64,000 bases of DNA from Changpingibacter yushuensis (GTDB lineage: Bacteria; Actinomycetota; Actinomycetes; Actinomycetales; Actinomycetaceae), in contig NZ_CP059492.1 of assembly GCF_014041995.1 (NCBI RefSeq), positions 434,001 to 498,000 of the forward strand. The letters are read 5' to 3'. Both the position numbers and the translations under genes were made by a program. The notes below the pieces were generated by a model. It was given only the letters and a program-made list of their open reading frames with translations. It ran no database searches and was not told where the DNA came from. Below are positions 26,472-35,117 of this stretch, one piece after another (position 1 is the first letter of the stretch; each line of letters starts with the position of its first letter).

Positions 26472-28826
26472 ATGCAACCTGACAATCATGATGAGATCCG
26501 TGTACACAACGCTAGGGAAAACAATCTCAAGGGCATCTCCCTTGCGATTCCCAAGCGTAGGTTGACCGTGTTTACAGGCGTCTCTGGTTCTGGAAAGAGT
26601 TCGCTGGTCTTTGACACGATCGCTGCAGAATCACAGCGGATGATCAATGAGACGTACAGTGCCTTCTTGCAGAGCTTGATGCCTCATCTGGATAGGCCCG
26701 ATGTTGAGGCATTGGAGGGCCTGACAACCGCAATCATCGTTGATCAGGAACGTTTGGGTGATAACCCACGATCAACCGTCGGCACGGCCACGGATGTGTA
26801 TGCCTCACTTCGAATCCTCTTCTCCCGCCTTGGCCAGCCGTACTACGGCCCTCCGCAGGCGTTTTCCTTCAACGTTGCTTCCGCCTCTGGATCGGGGGCG
26901 CTGACAGTTGAGAAGGCCGGCCAATCCGTGGCAGTCAAACGGTCGTTTTCCCGCACAGGTGGAATGTGCCCACGTTGCGATGGCCTCGGCAGAATCAAGG
27001 ACATCGATGTGAATGAGTTGTATGAATCCGAACTCTCACTTGCACAAGACCCGTTCCGAGCACCTGGCTATAAAAAGGGTGGCTGGAACTACCGGCTGTA
27101 TGCGGAATCTGGATTCTTCGACATCAATAAGCCCATCAAGGATTACTCGAAGCGAGAACTGCACAATCTCCTCTATCACGAGCCCGAGCGTCGCGAGATC
27201 GCCGGAATCAACATGACCTATGAGGGCATCATTCCTCGGATCCAGAAGTCGCTTCTTGCGAAGGATCCCGAGGCGATGCAAGTTCACGTCCGCAAGTTCG
27301 CCGACCGGGCGGTAACGTTCAGCATCTGCCCGGAGTGCGGTGGTTCTCGCCTTTCCGAAGGTGCGCGATCGTCAAAGATTGATGGCGTCTCCATCGCTGA
27401 TGTGACGGCGATGCAGGTAAGCGATCTTGCGAAGTGGGTTGCACAGGTGAATGAGCCTTCAGTGGCACCACTGCTGAACGCTCTGACTGACACGTTGACC
27501 GACTTTGTTGAGATCGGTCTAGGTTACCTGTCACTCAATCGGCCCGCCGCGACGCTCTCAGGTGGTGAAGCCCAGCGGGCAAAGATGATTCGCCATCTAG
27601 GTTCGGCTCTCACAGACGTGACTTACGTGTTTGATGAGCCAACAATTGGCCTGCATCCCCACGACATCGATCGAATGAACAAGCTGCTTCTCAAGTTGCG
27701 CGACAAGGGCAATACTGTGCTGGTTGTAGAACACAAGCCAGAGACCATTGCAATCGCGGACCATGTGGTTGATCTGGGCCCGGGCGCAGGGCGAGCTGGT
27801 GGCGAAATCTGCTTCGAAGGCACAGTTGAGGAACTGCGCCACTCGGATACCCTCACAGGGCGCCACCTGGAGGACAAGGTTGCTCTCAAGAATGACGTAC
27901 GGTCACCCAAGGGCGCTCTGGAAATCCGAGGCGCCACAACCAACAACCTAAAGAACGTCGACGTCGACGTGCCTCTTGGACTCCTGACCGTCATTACAGG
28001 AGTCGCCGGGTCTGGAAAGAGCTCACTCATCCACGGTTCTATTTCTCCACGCCGCGCGGCCGAAGAAGGAATCGTGGCGGTGGATCAGACTCCCATCAAA
28101 GGGTCGAACAGGTCTAACGCGGCAACCTACACGGGGCTGCTTGAACCAGTTCGAAAGGCTTTTGCAAAGGAAAATGGGGTAAAACCGGCGCTCTTCTCAT
28201 CTAACTCGGAAGGCGCCTGCCCAGAGTGCAAAGGTACTGGAACGATCTACACGCCTCTGGGGGTGATGAGTGGCGTTACCACCACGTGCGAAGTATGCGA
28301 GGGAAGAAGGTTCGACGCCAGCGTGCTCGAATACACACTTGGTGGACGCAACATTTCGGAAGTGCTTGAGATGCCCGTTGGCGAAGCGCACGATTTCTTT
28401 GGACGTCCGGAGTCAAAAGTTCCACCGGCCAAGACGATACTTGGCCATTTGGTGGACGTTGGCCTGGGATACCTTAGCTTGGGGCAACCGCTCACGACGC
28501 TTTCGGGTGGTGAGCGCCAGCGCATCAAGCTTGCCAGCCATCTCGGGCAGAAGGGCGGCATAATTGTTCTGGATGAGCCCACTGTGGGTCTGCACCTGGC
28601 TGACGTTCGTCAACTGCTTTCTCTGCTTGATTCGATGGTCGACGCGGGGAAGTCCTTGATTGTTCTTGAACACCATCTGGCTGTGATTGCCCACGCGGAT
28701 TGGGTAATCGATATGGGCCCAGGGGCTGGTCACGATGGTGGCAAAGTCATCTTCTCGGGTACGCCTCGGGATCTTGTGAGAGGCGATGGCCTCACTGCTA
28801 GGTACTTAGCGCGATATATTCAATAA
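26472..28826 (+). CDS. UvrA paralogue, ABC-type excinuclease-like ATPase
   Basis: The 784-aa protein has two UvrA-type ABC modules: Walker [10 protein letters not shown] and GVAGSGKSS, signatures [10 protein letters not shown] and [10 protein letters not shown], and Walker [14 protein letters not shown] and [13 protein letters not shown]. Zn-binding CxxC pairs are present ([32 protein letters not shown]). It is about 150 residues shorter than true UvrA and lacks most of the UvrB-binding region, as in UvrA2/DrrC-like proteins linked to DNA-binding drug tolerance. The ATG at 26472 follows GGGGAAG. The DeoR gene follows by about 100 bp. Confidence 0.88.
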   Translation: MQPDNHDEIRVHNARENNLKGISLAIPKRRLTVFTGVSGSGKSSLVFDTIAAESQRMINETYSAFLQSLMPHLDRPDVEALEGLTTAIIVDQERLGDNPRSTVGTATDVYASLRILFSRLGQPYYGPPQAFSFNVASASGSGALTVEKAGQSVAVKRSFSRTGGMCPRCDGLGRIKDIDVNELYESELSLAQDPFRAPGYKKGGWNYRLYAESGFFDINKPIKDYSKRELHNLLYHEPERREIAGINMTYEGIIPRIQKSLLAKDPEAMQVHVRKFADRAVTFSICPECGGSRLSEGARSSKIDGVSIADVTAMQVSDLAKWVAQVNEPSVAPLLNALTDTLTDFVEIGLGYLSLNRPAATLSGGEAQRAKMIRHLGSALTDVTYVFDEPTIGLHPHDIDRMNKLLLKLRDKGNTVLVVEHKPETIAIADHVVDLGPGAGRAGGEICFEGTVEELRHSDTLTGRHLEDKVALKNDVRSPKGALEIRGATTNNLKNVDVDVPLGLLTVITGVAGSGKSSLIHGSISPRRAAEEGIVAVDQTPIKGSNRSNAATYTGLLEPVRKAFAKENGVKPALFSSNSEGACPECKGTGTIYTPLGVMSGVTTTCEVCEGRRFDASVLEYTLGGRNISEVLEMPVGEAHDFFGRPESKVPPAKTILGHLVDVGLGYLSLGQPLTTLSGGERQRIKLASHLGQKGGIIVLDEPTVGLHLADVRQLLSLLDSMVDAGKSLIVLEHHLAVIAHADWVIDMGPGAGHDGGKVIFSGTPRDLVRGDGLTARYLARYIQ

Positions 28827-28930
28827 ACAGCATGGGGATCAGTGATGGTGGCCGGAGCCATGCCCTGAATGTGCGAGATCAGGCTGGCCACCCGGACGAT
28901 AACGTGAAACACGTAGTTGGAGGGCCTTCT

Positions 28931-29764
28931 GTGGTGGAACCACGTGGCGATGGAGAGTTTGGCAGCCTAGATGGGCCACGCGGTCGGCAACTGGCAATTG
29001 CGGAGATGGTCATTCGCACAGGTTCAATGAGCATTGATCAACTAGCGGAACTCAACGGAGTTTCGAGCATGACGATCTACCGTGATATCGCTGCTCTTGA
29101 GGAGCGGGGGATACTCCAACGCCATCGAGGGCAAGTGGTCGCGGTGGCCAGTGGGTTACATGAGGTTGATGCGGAGTTCCGCCTCGAGCAGGCGGCACTG
29201 AACAAACAGACTGTTGCGGCGAGCGCGGCCAGGCTAATCCGGCCCGGCAGTTCGGTCATGATGGACGATTCGACGTCGGGCATCTGGCTGCTCCGGGCGC
29301 TGGAGGATCTTTCTTCCATCACGATCGTCACCAACTCGCTCCAAGTGGCCAACGAGGTGACCGGTTCGTTGCCGGACAAACTGATCATTACTGGCGGTGA
29401 ATATCAGCCATGGGCGCGAGCCTTGTTGGGGCCTACCTCAGTGCACAACATTCGATCGATGCACGCGGACTTTTGTGTGATGTCGGCATCCGCGGTGCTC
29501 GGATTGCAGTGTTTCCACCCCTATGCGGAGACGGCCGAGGTCAAGAGAGCGATGCTGGATTCCGCGACTGTATCAGTGATGCTTTTGGACCACTCTAAGT
29601 TCACCCGTCAGGCGTTGTTCGAGTTCGCAGACTTGACGGAGTTTACTCACGTAGTGGTCGACGACGCGACGCCTCAGAAGAAGATCGACGAGCTGAGGGA
29701 GGCGGGAGTGAACCTTACTGTGGCTGGACCTGCAGCGAGCAACACGTCCAAGCAGCAGGCGTGA
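28931..29764 (+). CDS. DeoR/GlpR-family transcriptional regulator
   Basis: The 277-aa protein has an N-terminal DeoR HTH (about 25-75: GSMSIDQLAELNGVSSMTIY, RDIAALEERG) and a sugar-phosphate-sensing DeoRC domain with SSVMMDDSTSG, TIVTNSLQVA and MLLDHSKF. The GTG at 28931 is chosen because GGAGGG lies exactly 6 nt upstream; an ATG at 28832 has no ribosome site. It converges on an RpiB-type isomerase gene, so a pentose or tetrose phosphate is a reasonable guess for its effector. Targets unknown. Confidence 0.85.
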   Translation: MVEPRGDGEFGSLDGPRGRQLAIAEMVIRTGSMSIDQLAELNGVSSMTIYRDIAALEERGILQRHRGQVVAVASGLHEVDAEFRLEQAALNKQTVAASAARLIRPGSSVMMDDSTSGIWLLRALEDLSSITIVTNSLQVANEVTGSLPDKLIITGGEYQPWARALLGPTSVHNIRSMHADFCVMSASAVLGLQCFHPYAETAEVKRAMLDSATVSVMLLDHSKFTRQALFEFADLTEFTHVVVDDATPQKKIDELREAGVNLTVAGPAASNTSKQQA

Positions 29765-29796
29765 GGCGAGTGCCGTCCCAACGAGTGATGGGAGCA

Positions 29797-29842
29797 CGTG
29801 TGGGAGGTGCGTGAACTTAGGCGTTCACGAACCTCCCACACG
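29797..29842 (+). terminator. Hairpin terminator after DeoR gene
   Basis: A 20-bp stem (CGTGTGGGAGGTGCGTGAAC against its near-complement, one G/A mismatch) with a 6-nt loop lies 32 bp past the DeoR stop. Confidence 0.75.
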
Positions 29843-29932
29843 GTGTTTATACGATAGTTTCCAAAGATGGTCGGGAATGCTCCTCAGGAGCGGCCGGGCA
29901 CCTTGGTTGTTATGGGCATGAGGAGCTATTGG

Positions 29933-29958
29933 CAGCTGTGCGGCCACCCGCACAGCTG
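29933..29958 (-). terminator. Hairpin downstream of rpiB-like gene
   Basis: CAGCTGTGCGG pairs with CCGCACAGCTG over a CCAC loop, 33 bp past the isomerase stop on the minus strand. Its 3' arm on the plus strand belongs to the duplicated 18-mer annotated next, so a second identical arm is available. Confidence 0.55.
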
Positions 29959-29985
29959 TCAGCAGCTACCCGCACAGCTGTCAGC
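29946..29985. repeat. Two-copy 18-bp direct repeat
   Basis: ACCCGCACAGCTGTCAGC occurs at 29946-29963 and 29968-29985 with a 22-bp period, in the gap between the DeoR and isomerase genes. Confidence 0.85.
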
Positions 29986-29990
29986 GGCGA

Positions 29991-30476
29991 TCAGCAGCTT
30001 GATGTGGCCGCTTCGCCTTCTGTGTCTGTTTCGTACTTCTCAATGAGTTCCACATTCGCTTGAGAGTGAGAACTCGGATCAAATGTGTAGTCAAGGAACT
30101 CCTTGGCTAGGCGGCGTGCGAGTTCACGCCCAATCACGCGCTGACCCAAACAGAGCACCTGAGCATCGTTGGAAAGCACGAGGCGTTCCACTGAAAAGCT
30201 GTCATGAGCGGTGCATACGCGGATGCCGGGGACTTTGTTGGCAGAGATTGCCATTCCCATCCCGGTTCCACAGACCAAAATGCCACGGTCAGCCTTGCCT
30301 TCGGCAACTGTACGGGCGGCCGCAACGGCCTTGTGTGGGTAGGCGATTGATTCTCCGGGGGTAATGCCGACGTCGATTACTTCGTCCACGCGCGGATCGC
30401 TCAACAGATCAGCCTTGATGGCTTCCTTGTAATCCACGCCCGCCTCATCGGCTCCGACCACGATTCTGAACCCCAC
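29991..30476 (-). CDS. rpiB: RpiB/LacA/LacB-family sugar-phosphate isomerase
   Basis: The family interconverts aldose and ketose phosphates, classically ribose 5-phosphate and ribulose 5-phosphate. The 161-aa protein has the phosphate-site start VVGADEAG, the catalytic Cys69 in ILVCGTGMGMAISANK, the ring-opening His in TAHDSFS, and VLCLGQRVIG. The start is GTG with GGAGG upstream. The N-terminal VGADEAGVDYKEAI resembles erythrose/erythrulose-phosphate isomerases as much as RpiB proper, so the sugar is open. msrA lies 110 bp upstream in the same direction. A DeoR regulator converges from the other side. Confidence 0.85.
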   Translation of the reverse strand: MGFRIVVGADEAGVDYKEAIKADLLSDPRVDEVIDVGITPGESIAYPHKAVAAARTVAEGKADRGILVCGTGMGMAISANKVPGIRVCTAHDSFSVERLVLSNDAQVLCLGQRVIGRELARRLAKEFLDYTFDPSSHSQANVELIEKYETDTEGEAATSSC

Positions 30477-30586
30477 GATTCCTCCATCTCATGGATGATG
30501 TGGAACGCGATCGCCCCACTATTCACATCAACAATGAAAATAATAACAGCGATCGTGTGACTAGTGGGGTGGTTGCGTGGAGATCC

Positions 30587-31267
30587 CTACTTCTCTTGCG
30601 CCAACGGTCCGCTTCCTGGGAGCGGGCACGCCACTCCCGTGCGGGAATGGCACTGATAACCATCAGGGTTTTTATCGAGGTATTGCTGGTGATAGTCCTC
30701 GGCAGGGAAGAATGGACCAGCTGAAAGCGTTGGCACAACCTCGGTGACAATCTCACCCTTGCCATGTTGTGAAAGCACCTCTTGGTAGCCGGCGATCATC
30801 TTGCGGGCCAAGTCCTCTTGAGCCTGGGTAGTGGGGAAGATGGCTGAACGGTACTGCGTGCCGATGTCGCCACCTTGCCGATTCAAGCTCGTGGGGTCAT
30901 GGGACTCGAAGAAAGCCTGAAGCAACTGTTCCAACGGGAGCTTCTCGGGTGTGAAAAGCACGCGCACGGTTTCAGCGTGACCCGTCTTGGCGGTGCATAC
31001 CTCTTCATAGGTTGGATTGGGTGTGTACCCGCCCATGTAACCCACGGCAGTTGAGTCTGCGCCAAGCTCCCACGCCAGCTTCTCGGCACCCCAGAAACAT
31101 CCCGAGGCGAGGTAGATGATCTCTTGGTCCTCTTCTGGCTCTGCCAGAATGTCTGTTCCCAGAACGGTGTGCGGCTGCGGGTTAGGCAGGACAAGTTCGC
31201 GGCGCCCAGCTAGCGCATCCTCCGGGGCCACCATTGTGGTCTTGGCCGATTGTTCCCAGACGAACAT
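30587..31267 (-). CDS. msrA: Peptide methionine sulfoxide reductase A
   Basis: MsrA reduces Met-S-sulfoxide in proteins. The 226-aa protein has the catalytic motif GCFWG (56-60, Cys57 nucleophile), YMGGYTPNPTYEEVC and the GHAETV segment, and ends with a resolving cysteine (GVACPLPGS). The N-terminal 45 residues are a normal extension for this subgroup. The ATG at 31267 has GGGAGGAAAA upstream; a longer frame (to 31393) has no site. It is monocistronic or leads into rpiB. Confidence 0.95.
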   Translation of the reverse strand: MFVWEQSAKTTMVAPEDALAGRRELVLPNPQPHTVLGTDILAEPEEDQEIIYLASGCFWGAEKLAWELGADSTAVGYMGGYTPNPTYEEVCTAKTGHAETVRVLFTPEKLPLEQLLQAFFESHDPTSLNRQGGDIGTQYRSAIFPTTQAQEDLARKMIAGYQEVLSQHGKGEIVTEVVPTLSAGPFFPAEDYHQQYLDKNPDGYQCHSRTGVACPLPGSGPLAQEK

Positions 31268-31329
31268 TTTTCCTCCCAATTGTGTTGGTATGCATCTACA
31301 TTGTGGCGGCGCAGCCACCCCAAATGAAA

Positions 31330-31361
31330 GACCTCCCGCGATGAGTGAACAGCGGGAGGTC
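31330..31361 (-). terminator. Intrinsic terminator after greA
   Basis: GACCTCCCGC pairs with GCGGGAGGTC (10 bp). On the minus strand the hairpin is followed by TTTCATTT. It lies between greA and msrA. Confidence 0.8.
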
Positions 31362-31429
31362 AGTTGATTCCCCAGAGTTTCCAAGGATTCCAACAGGTTG
31401 TGTGCGGGCCAGTTGGCACGCGAGCACAG

Positions 31430-31915
31430 TTAGCCTTCGAAAGGCTCGAGTTTAATGATTTCGACCTGAATATCGCGGCCGTTGCGTGCCTTAAACGAGG
31501 TCTTATCGCCTGCCTTGAGGCCAAGGATTGCCTTGCCCAAGGGTGCGTTCTCTGGGTAGACCTCCACCTTTACCATGTCAGCAGCCTCGCGTGAGCCGAT
31601 GAGGAAACGTTCTTCCTCCCCAGCGATCGAAGCCGTTACTACCGTTCCAGGTACGATGACATCTGATGCCTCAGGCTCTGACACGTGGGCGTTCTCAAGA
31701 AGATGGGTGAGCTCAATGATTCGCCCTTCCATCTTGGACTGTTCTTCGCGAGCCGCTTGGTAACCACCGTTTTCGCGCAAGTCGCCTTCGGAACGCGCGG
31801 CTTCGATCTTCTGTGCGATCTCGGCTCGCCTAGTGGTGGTCATCTCGCGAAGCTCGGCACTCAAACGCTCGTAGCTGGCAGGGGAAAGCCATGTTCCCTT
31901 CTTTTCGTCAGCCAT
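31430..31915 (-). CDS. greA: Transcription elongation factor GreA
   Basis: GreA stimulates transcript cleavage by backtracked RNA polymerase. The 161-aa protein has the N-terminal coiled coil with the acidic tip EGDLRENGGY (catalytic-type acids at about D45 and E48), NVxxPG-like VIVPGTVVTA, and a C-terminal FKBP-like domain with AILGLKAGD. The ATG at 31915 follows GAAGGAGC. A candidate promoter and a terminator-like hairpin sit in its leader. Confidence 0.95.
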   Translation of the reverse strand: MADEKKGTWLSPASYERLSAELREMTTTRRAEIAQKIEAARSEGDLRENGGYQAAREEQSKMEGRIIELTHLLENAHVSEPEASDVIVPGTVVTASIAGEEERFLIGSREAADMVKVEVYPENAPLGKAILGLKAGDKTSFKARNGRDIQVEIIKLEPFEG

Positions 31916-31971
31916 TCTTGCTCCTTCGGTCATGTTCGACGACGTCATGCGCCGTCGCGTTGTCAGAGGAT

Positions 31972-32003
31972 AAAAAAACACATGCCCGCGGTATGCAGGC
32001 ATG
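31972..32003 (-). terminator. Hairpin plus T7 tract in the greA leader
   Basis: On the minus strand CATGCC pairs with GGCATG around an 11-nt loop and is followed by TG and seven T (plus-strand A run 31972-31978). It ends 57 nt before the greA start and 87 nt after the hemolysin III stop. It may end the upstream gene, or act as an attenuator giving a short RNA like the greA-leader RNA known from E. coli. Confidence 0.6.
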
Positions 32004-32008
32004 CCTTT

Positions 32009-32037
32009 GTAACTGGTCTTCACCATACCAGCGTCAA
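32009..32037 (-). promoter_or_regulatory. Candidate greA promoter
   Basis: On the minus strand TTGACG (32037-32032), a 17-nt spacer and AGTTAC (32014-32009) match a housekeeping promoter with a good -35 and a weak -10. Transcription would begin at about 32002, right at the hairpin above. Confidence 0.4.
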
Positions 32038-32089
32038 GGTTTTTCGCAACTCATATGGGGTGATGACTCATATGAATGGTGAAAGACTC

Positions 32090-32821
32090 CTACGCCATAA
32101 CTGCGATCCATACGGCCACTGCGTGGCACGCGTATCCCAACAGAGTGCCCGTGTGAAAGAACTCGTGGAATCCCCACATCTTGGGCCAAGGGTTCGGCCA
32201 ACGCAACCCATAGCAGAGCGCCCCAACTGTGTAGGCAATACCACCACACATGAGCAGCCACACCACAGCCGGACTGCCAGCACTCCAGAAGTCTGGCAGG
32301 AACCAAACCGCAACCCAGCCGAGGGCCACATATAGCGGGGTGTAGAGCCAACGCGGCGCTTCAGGCCTGAATACGGAGAGGAGGATGCCAGCGATCGCGC
32401 CCGCCCACACAATACACAGCACCAGCGCGGCGGTTTTTGCCGGCAATAAGGCGACAGATAGAGGAGTGTAGGTTCCCGCAATGAGGAGGAAAATGTTGGA
32501 GTGGTCAATCCGTCGCAGAATTGAGTGGACCCTCACTGACCACTTGCCGAGGTGATAAACAGCGGAGTTCCCAAAGAGGAACACTGCCGAAAGCCCAAAC
32601 ACTACGCAGGCGGCACGGACACCGGGCGTCTGTGCCAAAACGATGAGCACGATCGAGTTCGCAAGTGCCAAGGGTGCGGTGATGGCATGAATCCAGCCGC
32701 GGGCCTTGGGCTTGGGTAGCTGATCCAAGCGTGCCTTTCGCTCTTTGATGCGGGACGTGTGGGAACTGGGATTCGCGCGCACTGGTGCAGAGACATCGTT
32801 TTCATTTACCGATGCTGGCAT
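32090..32821 (-). CDS. Hemolysin III/PAQR-family membrane protein
   Basis: The 243-aa protein has seven membrane helices and the HlyIII metal-site residues: the first His in the GWIHAIT region, SAVYHLGKWS, RRIDHSNIFLLIAGTYTP and HEFFHTGTLLGYACH. A basic cytoplasmic stretch precedes the first helix. Family members are PAQR-like integral membrane proteins, possibly hydrolases; true hemolysis is not established for most. The ATG start has AGGAGG upstream. Confidence 0.9.
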   Translation of the reverse strand: MPASVNENDVSAPVRANPSSHTSRIKERKARLDQLPKPKARGWIHAITAPLALANSIVLIVLAQTPGVRAACVVFGLSAVFLFGNSAVYHLGKWSVRVHSILRRIDHSNIFLLIAGTYTPLSVALLPAKTAALVLCIVWAGAIAGILLSVFRPEAPRWLYTPLYVALGWVAVWFLPDFWSAGSPAVVWLLMCGGIAYTVGALCYGLRWPNPWPKMWGFHEFFHTGTLLGYACHAVAVWIAVMA

Positions 32822-33044
32822 GTGCCCTCCTGAGAACCCTGACTTATCGATTTGGCGGCAATCTCACCCATGACGGGAGTCCCGAAACGCAGGTTTCAGA
32901 CAGTGGCGGAGGCGCCAAACATCAACATTCTAGTCTGATGACTTAGCAGAGAACAGGGCTGTTCAGCCCGGCCGTGGCATTTGGCGCAAGACGTGCAGCT
33001 TGTCGTATTAAGCTCAGTGCAGATACTCGGAGGGAAGGAGTGAC

Positions 33045-33806
33045 GTGCAGGCACCGGCCTTTCTGTACACGCTTTACGAGCGGCGGCTTCGCCGAAACCT
33101 AGAGCTTGAGCACTTGCCTCGCCACATCGCAGTCATGCTTGACGGCAATCGGCGTTGGGCTCGCGAGGTTGGCCAGTCGGCCGCCTATGGGCACCGGCGC
33201 GGCGCACTCAAGATTGCGGAGTTTCTCGATTGGTGCGAGGAAGTGGGAACGGAGATTGTCACCTTGTGGCTGCTTTCCACCGACAATCTCAAGCGCGACG
33301 AGTCCGAGCTGACGGAACTGGTTTCCATCATCGCCGATACCGTTGAGTCGCTAGCCGAAACAGGCAAGTGGTCACTCCGAATGGTCGGCAACTTGGGAAT
33401 GCTCCCACAGGAGTCGGCCGAGCGCTTGCGGAAGGCAGAAGCCCGCACTGCTGGTGTTTCGGGAATGGAAGTCAACATCGCCGTAGGATACGGCGGGCGT
33501 CAGGAAATTGCCGACGCTGTACGCGGACTCCTCCATGAAGAGGCTGCTGCCGGGCGCAGCATCGAAAGTGTTGCACAATCGATTTCTACAGATGACATCA
33601 CGTCGCACCTCTATACCAAGGGGCAACCTGATCCTGACCTAGTCATACGCACAAGTGGCGAACAGCGAATGTCAGGCTTCATGCTGTGGCAATCCGTACA
33701 CACCGAACTCTATTTCTGCGAGGCGTACTGGCCGGATTTTCGGCGCACTGACTTTCTGCGCGCTCTGCGCGATTATACCCAACGGGACCGTAGGCTGGGA
33801 CGCTGA
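33045..33806 (+). CDS. uppS: Cis-isoprenyl diphosphate synthase
   Basis: The enzyme condenses isopentenyl diphosphate onto an allylic primer to make polyprenyl diphosphates for envelope carriers. The 253-aa protein has the motifs HIAVMLDGNRRWA (catalytic Asp33), GHRRGA, LWLLSTDNLKR, IAVGYGGRQEI and DLVIRTSGEQRMSGFMLWQ. The basic N-terminus and SGEQRMSGF resemble the short-chain actinobacterial enzymes, so chain length is uncertain. The start is GTG after AAGGAG. It converges on the PfkB-like gene. Confidence 0.93.
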   Translation: MQAPAFLYTLYERRLRRNLELEHLPRHIAVMLDGNRRWAREVGQSAAYGHRRGALKIAEFLDWCEEVGTEIVTLWLLSTDNLKRDESELTELVSIIADTVESLAETGKWSLRMVGNLGMLPQESAERLRKAEARTAGVSGMEVNIAVGYGGRQEIADAVRGLLHEEAAAGRSIESVAQSISTDDITSHLYTKGQPDPDLVIRTSGEQRMSGFMLWQSVHTELYFCEAYWPDFRRTDFLRALRDYTQRDRRLGR

Positions 33807-33828
33807 CACCCCAACCCCTGCAATCACA

Positions 33829-34824
33829 TCAACTATGCACCAAAGCGTTGATGCCACTTGCCTGGTAGTACTCATTGCGGTCGATGAGTTCGTCACGACT
33901 GGGCGGGTTTGCGCCACTTCGGGAAACTGTAATCGTGGCGGCAGTAGCCGCGTAAGCACCCAAAGTCTGGAGATTGGTCAGAGAAATCGTCCGCAGGTTC
34001 TCGCGGGCTTCCGCACCGTCAAGTGAGACCCGTGATAGGCCATCGATCAACGCAGAGAAGAATGCCGCCCCAGCACCCACGGTGTCCACTACATCAACCC
34101 GTGGAGCTGCCACACCAACGATGTAGCCCGAGGCACTGTACATCGTGGCGCCGTCAGCTCCCGTAGTTAGCACGACCAAGGCAGGGCCAGATGCCAGCCA
34201 CTCCTTCACTTTCGCGTCGACGTCGACGTCGGCACCATACAGCGCAGTGATGTCTTTCCAAGAGACCTTGACGATGTCAGAAATCCTGACGAAATCCTCA
34301 ACTTGCGCGCGGATGGTCTCGAGGTCCTCAAGCACGTTCGGGCGAACATTGGGATCGTAGAAGATCGTGGCAGTGCTTCGCAGCATCTCAACCCATGAAC
34401 GTACCTTGGAAGCACCTGGCTCAAAGTGGCATGCAAAGGAACCAATGGCAACTGAGTGGGGGGCCAAGACTTCGAGATCTAGCTTGCAGGCACCAGAGAC
34501 CGGCGTCGATTGGATGTCCCATGTGAAGTCCACGTCATAGGAGACCTGCCCGCTTTCGGCCACAGTGGCACGAGCGATCGATGTGGGGTTGTTGCGCTCG
34601 GCATCCGGGCGTAGCCAGAGCTCCAGACCATTGGAAGCAGCGTATTCCGCGAGCATCTCGCCGTCGTCGTCATTACCAATATCGGTGACCAATCGAACCG
34701 TCCGGTTCAAGCGGCGCAGGCCAATTGCGACGTTCAGCATAGAACCTCCGGGGATTCTCCGCATGATGCCGTCGCGGCCTTCGATCTCATCTACGAGAGC
34801 TTCGCCAATCACTAGGCAGCTCAT
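33829..34824 (-). CDS. PfkB-family carbohydrate kinase-like protein lacking the catalytic Asp
   Basis: The 331-aa protein has the PfkB/fructokinase layout: VIGEALVDEIEG, PGGSMLNVAIGLRRL, LVTDIGNDDDG, FYDPNVRPN and LTTGADGATMYSA. The second signature reads DTVGAGAAFF where the family has GAGDAFF, so Ala253 replaces the Asp that acts as catalytic base. The codon is clearly GCG. It starts with an ATGA overlap on xseB, an unusual partner. Either it is an inactive kinase homologue (sensor or scaffold) or catalysis uses another residue. Confidence 0.85.
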   Translation of the reverse strand: MSCLVIGEALVDEIEGRDGIMRRIPGGSMLNVAIGLRRLNRTVRLVTDIGNDDDGEMLAEYAASNGLELWLRPDAERNNPTSIARATVAESGQVSYDVDFTWDIQSTPVSGACKLDLEVLAPHSVAIGSFACHFEPGASKVRSWVEMLRSTATIFYDPNVRPNVLEDLETIRAQVEDFVRISDIVKVSWKDITALYGADVDVDAKVKEWLASGPALVVLTTGADGATMYSASGYIVGVAAPRVDVVDTVGAGAAFFSALIDGLSRVSLDGAEARENLRTISLTNLQTLGAYAATAATITVSRSGANPPSRDELIDRNEYYQASGINALVHS

Positions 34825-35117
34825 GACTCTTCTCCCTCCTCTGTAAGGTCTGCGGTTCCCGCCGCTGCTTGACCACCTGGTTCGCGATTCTGTGCGGTAG
34901 CGAGGCGCTCGCGTGCGCCGTCGAGCCAGGCCTGACATCTGCGAGCCAACGCTTCACCAAGTTCCCACAGTTCAATCGATTCCTCGAGGGGGATTGCCCC
35001 TTGTTCGAGGCGCGTCACGATTTCGACCAGACGGCCGCGTGCTTCCTCATACGAGAGGTCAGCGACTCGTGCGTCGAGTTGGGACGGCGCACCCTTGGTG
35101 GGTGTCGCTTCAGACAT
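34821..35117 (-). CDS. xseB: Exodeoxyribonuclease VII small subunit
   Basis: XseB is the small subunit of the ssDNA-specific nuclease ExoVII. The 98-aa protein has the family core LSYEEARGRLVEIVTRLEQG, then IPLEESIELWELGEALARRC, followed by a variable acidic tail. It overlaps the xseA end by 8 nt and the next start by 4 nt, so the three genes are coupled. Confidence 0.93.
   Translation of the reverse strand: MSEATPTKGAPSQLDARVADLSYEEARGRLVEIVTRLEQGAIPLEESIELWELGEALARRCQAWLDGARERLATAQNREPGGQAAAGTADLTEEGEES

Noticed and set aside
28832-28930. Longer DeoR start at ATG 28832
   Set aside because: No ribosome site there; the GTG at 28931 has GGAGGG at 6 nt and gives the usual length.
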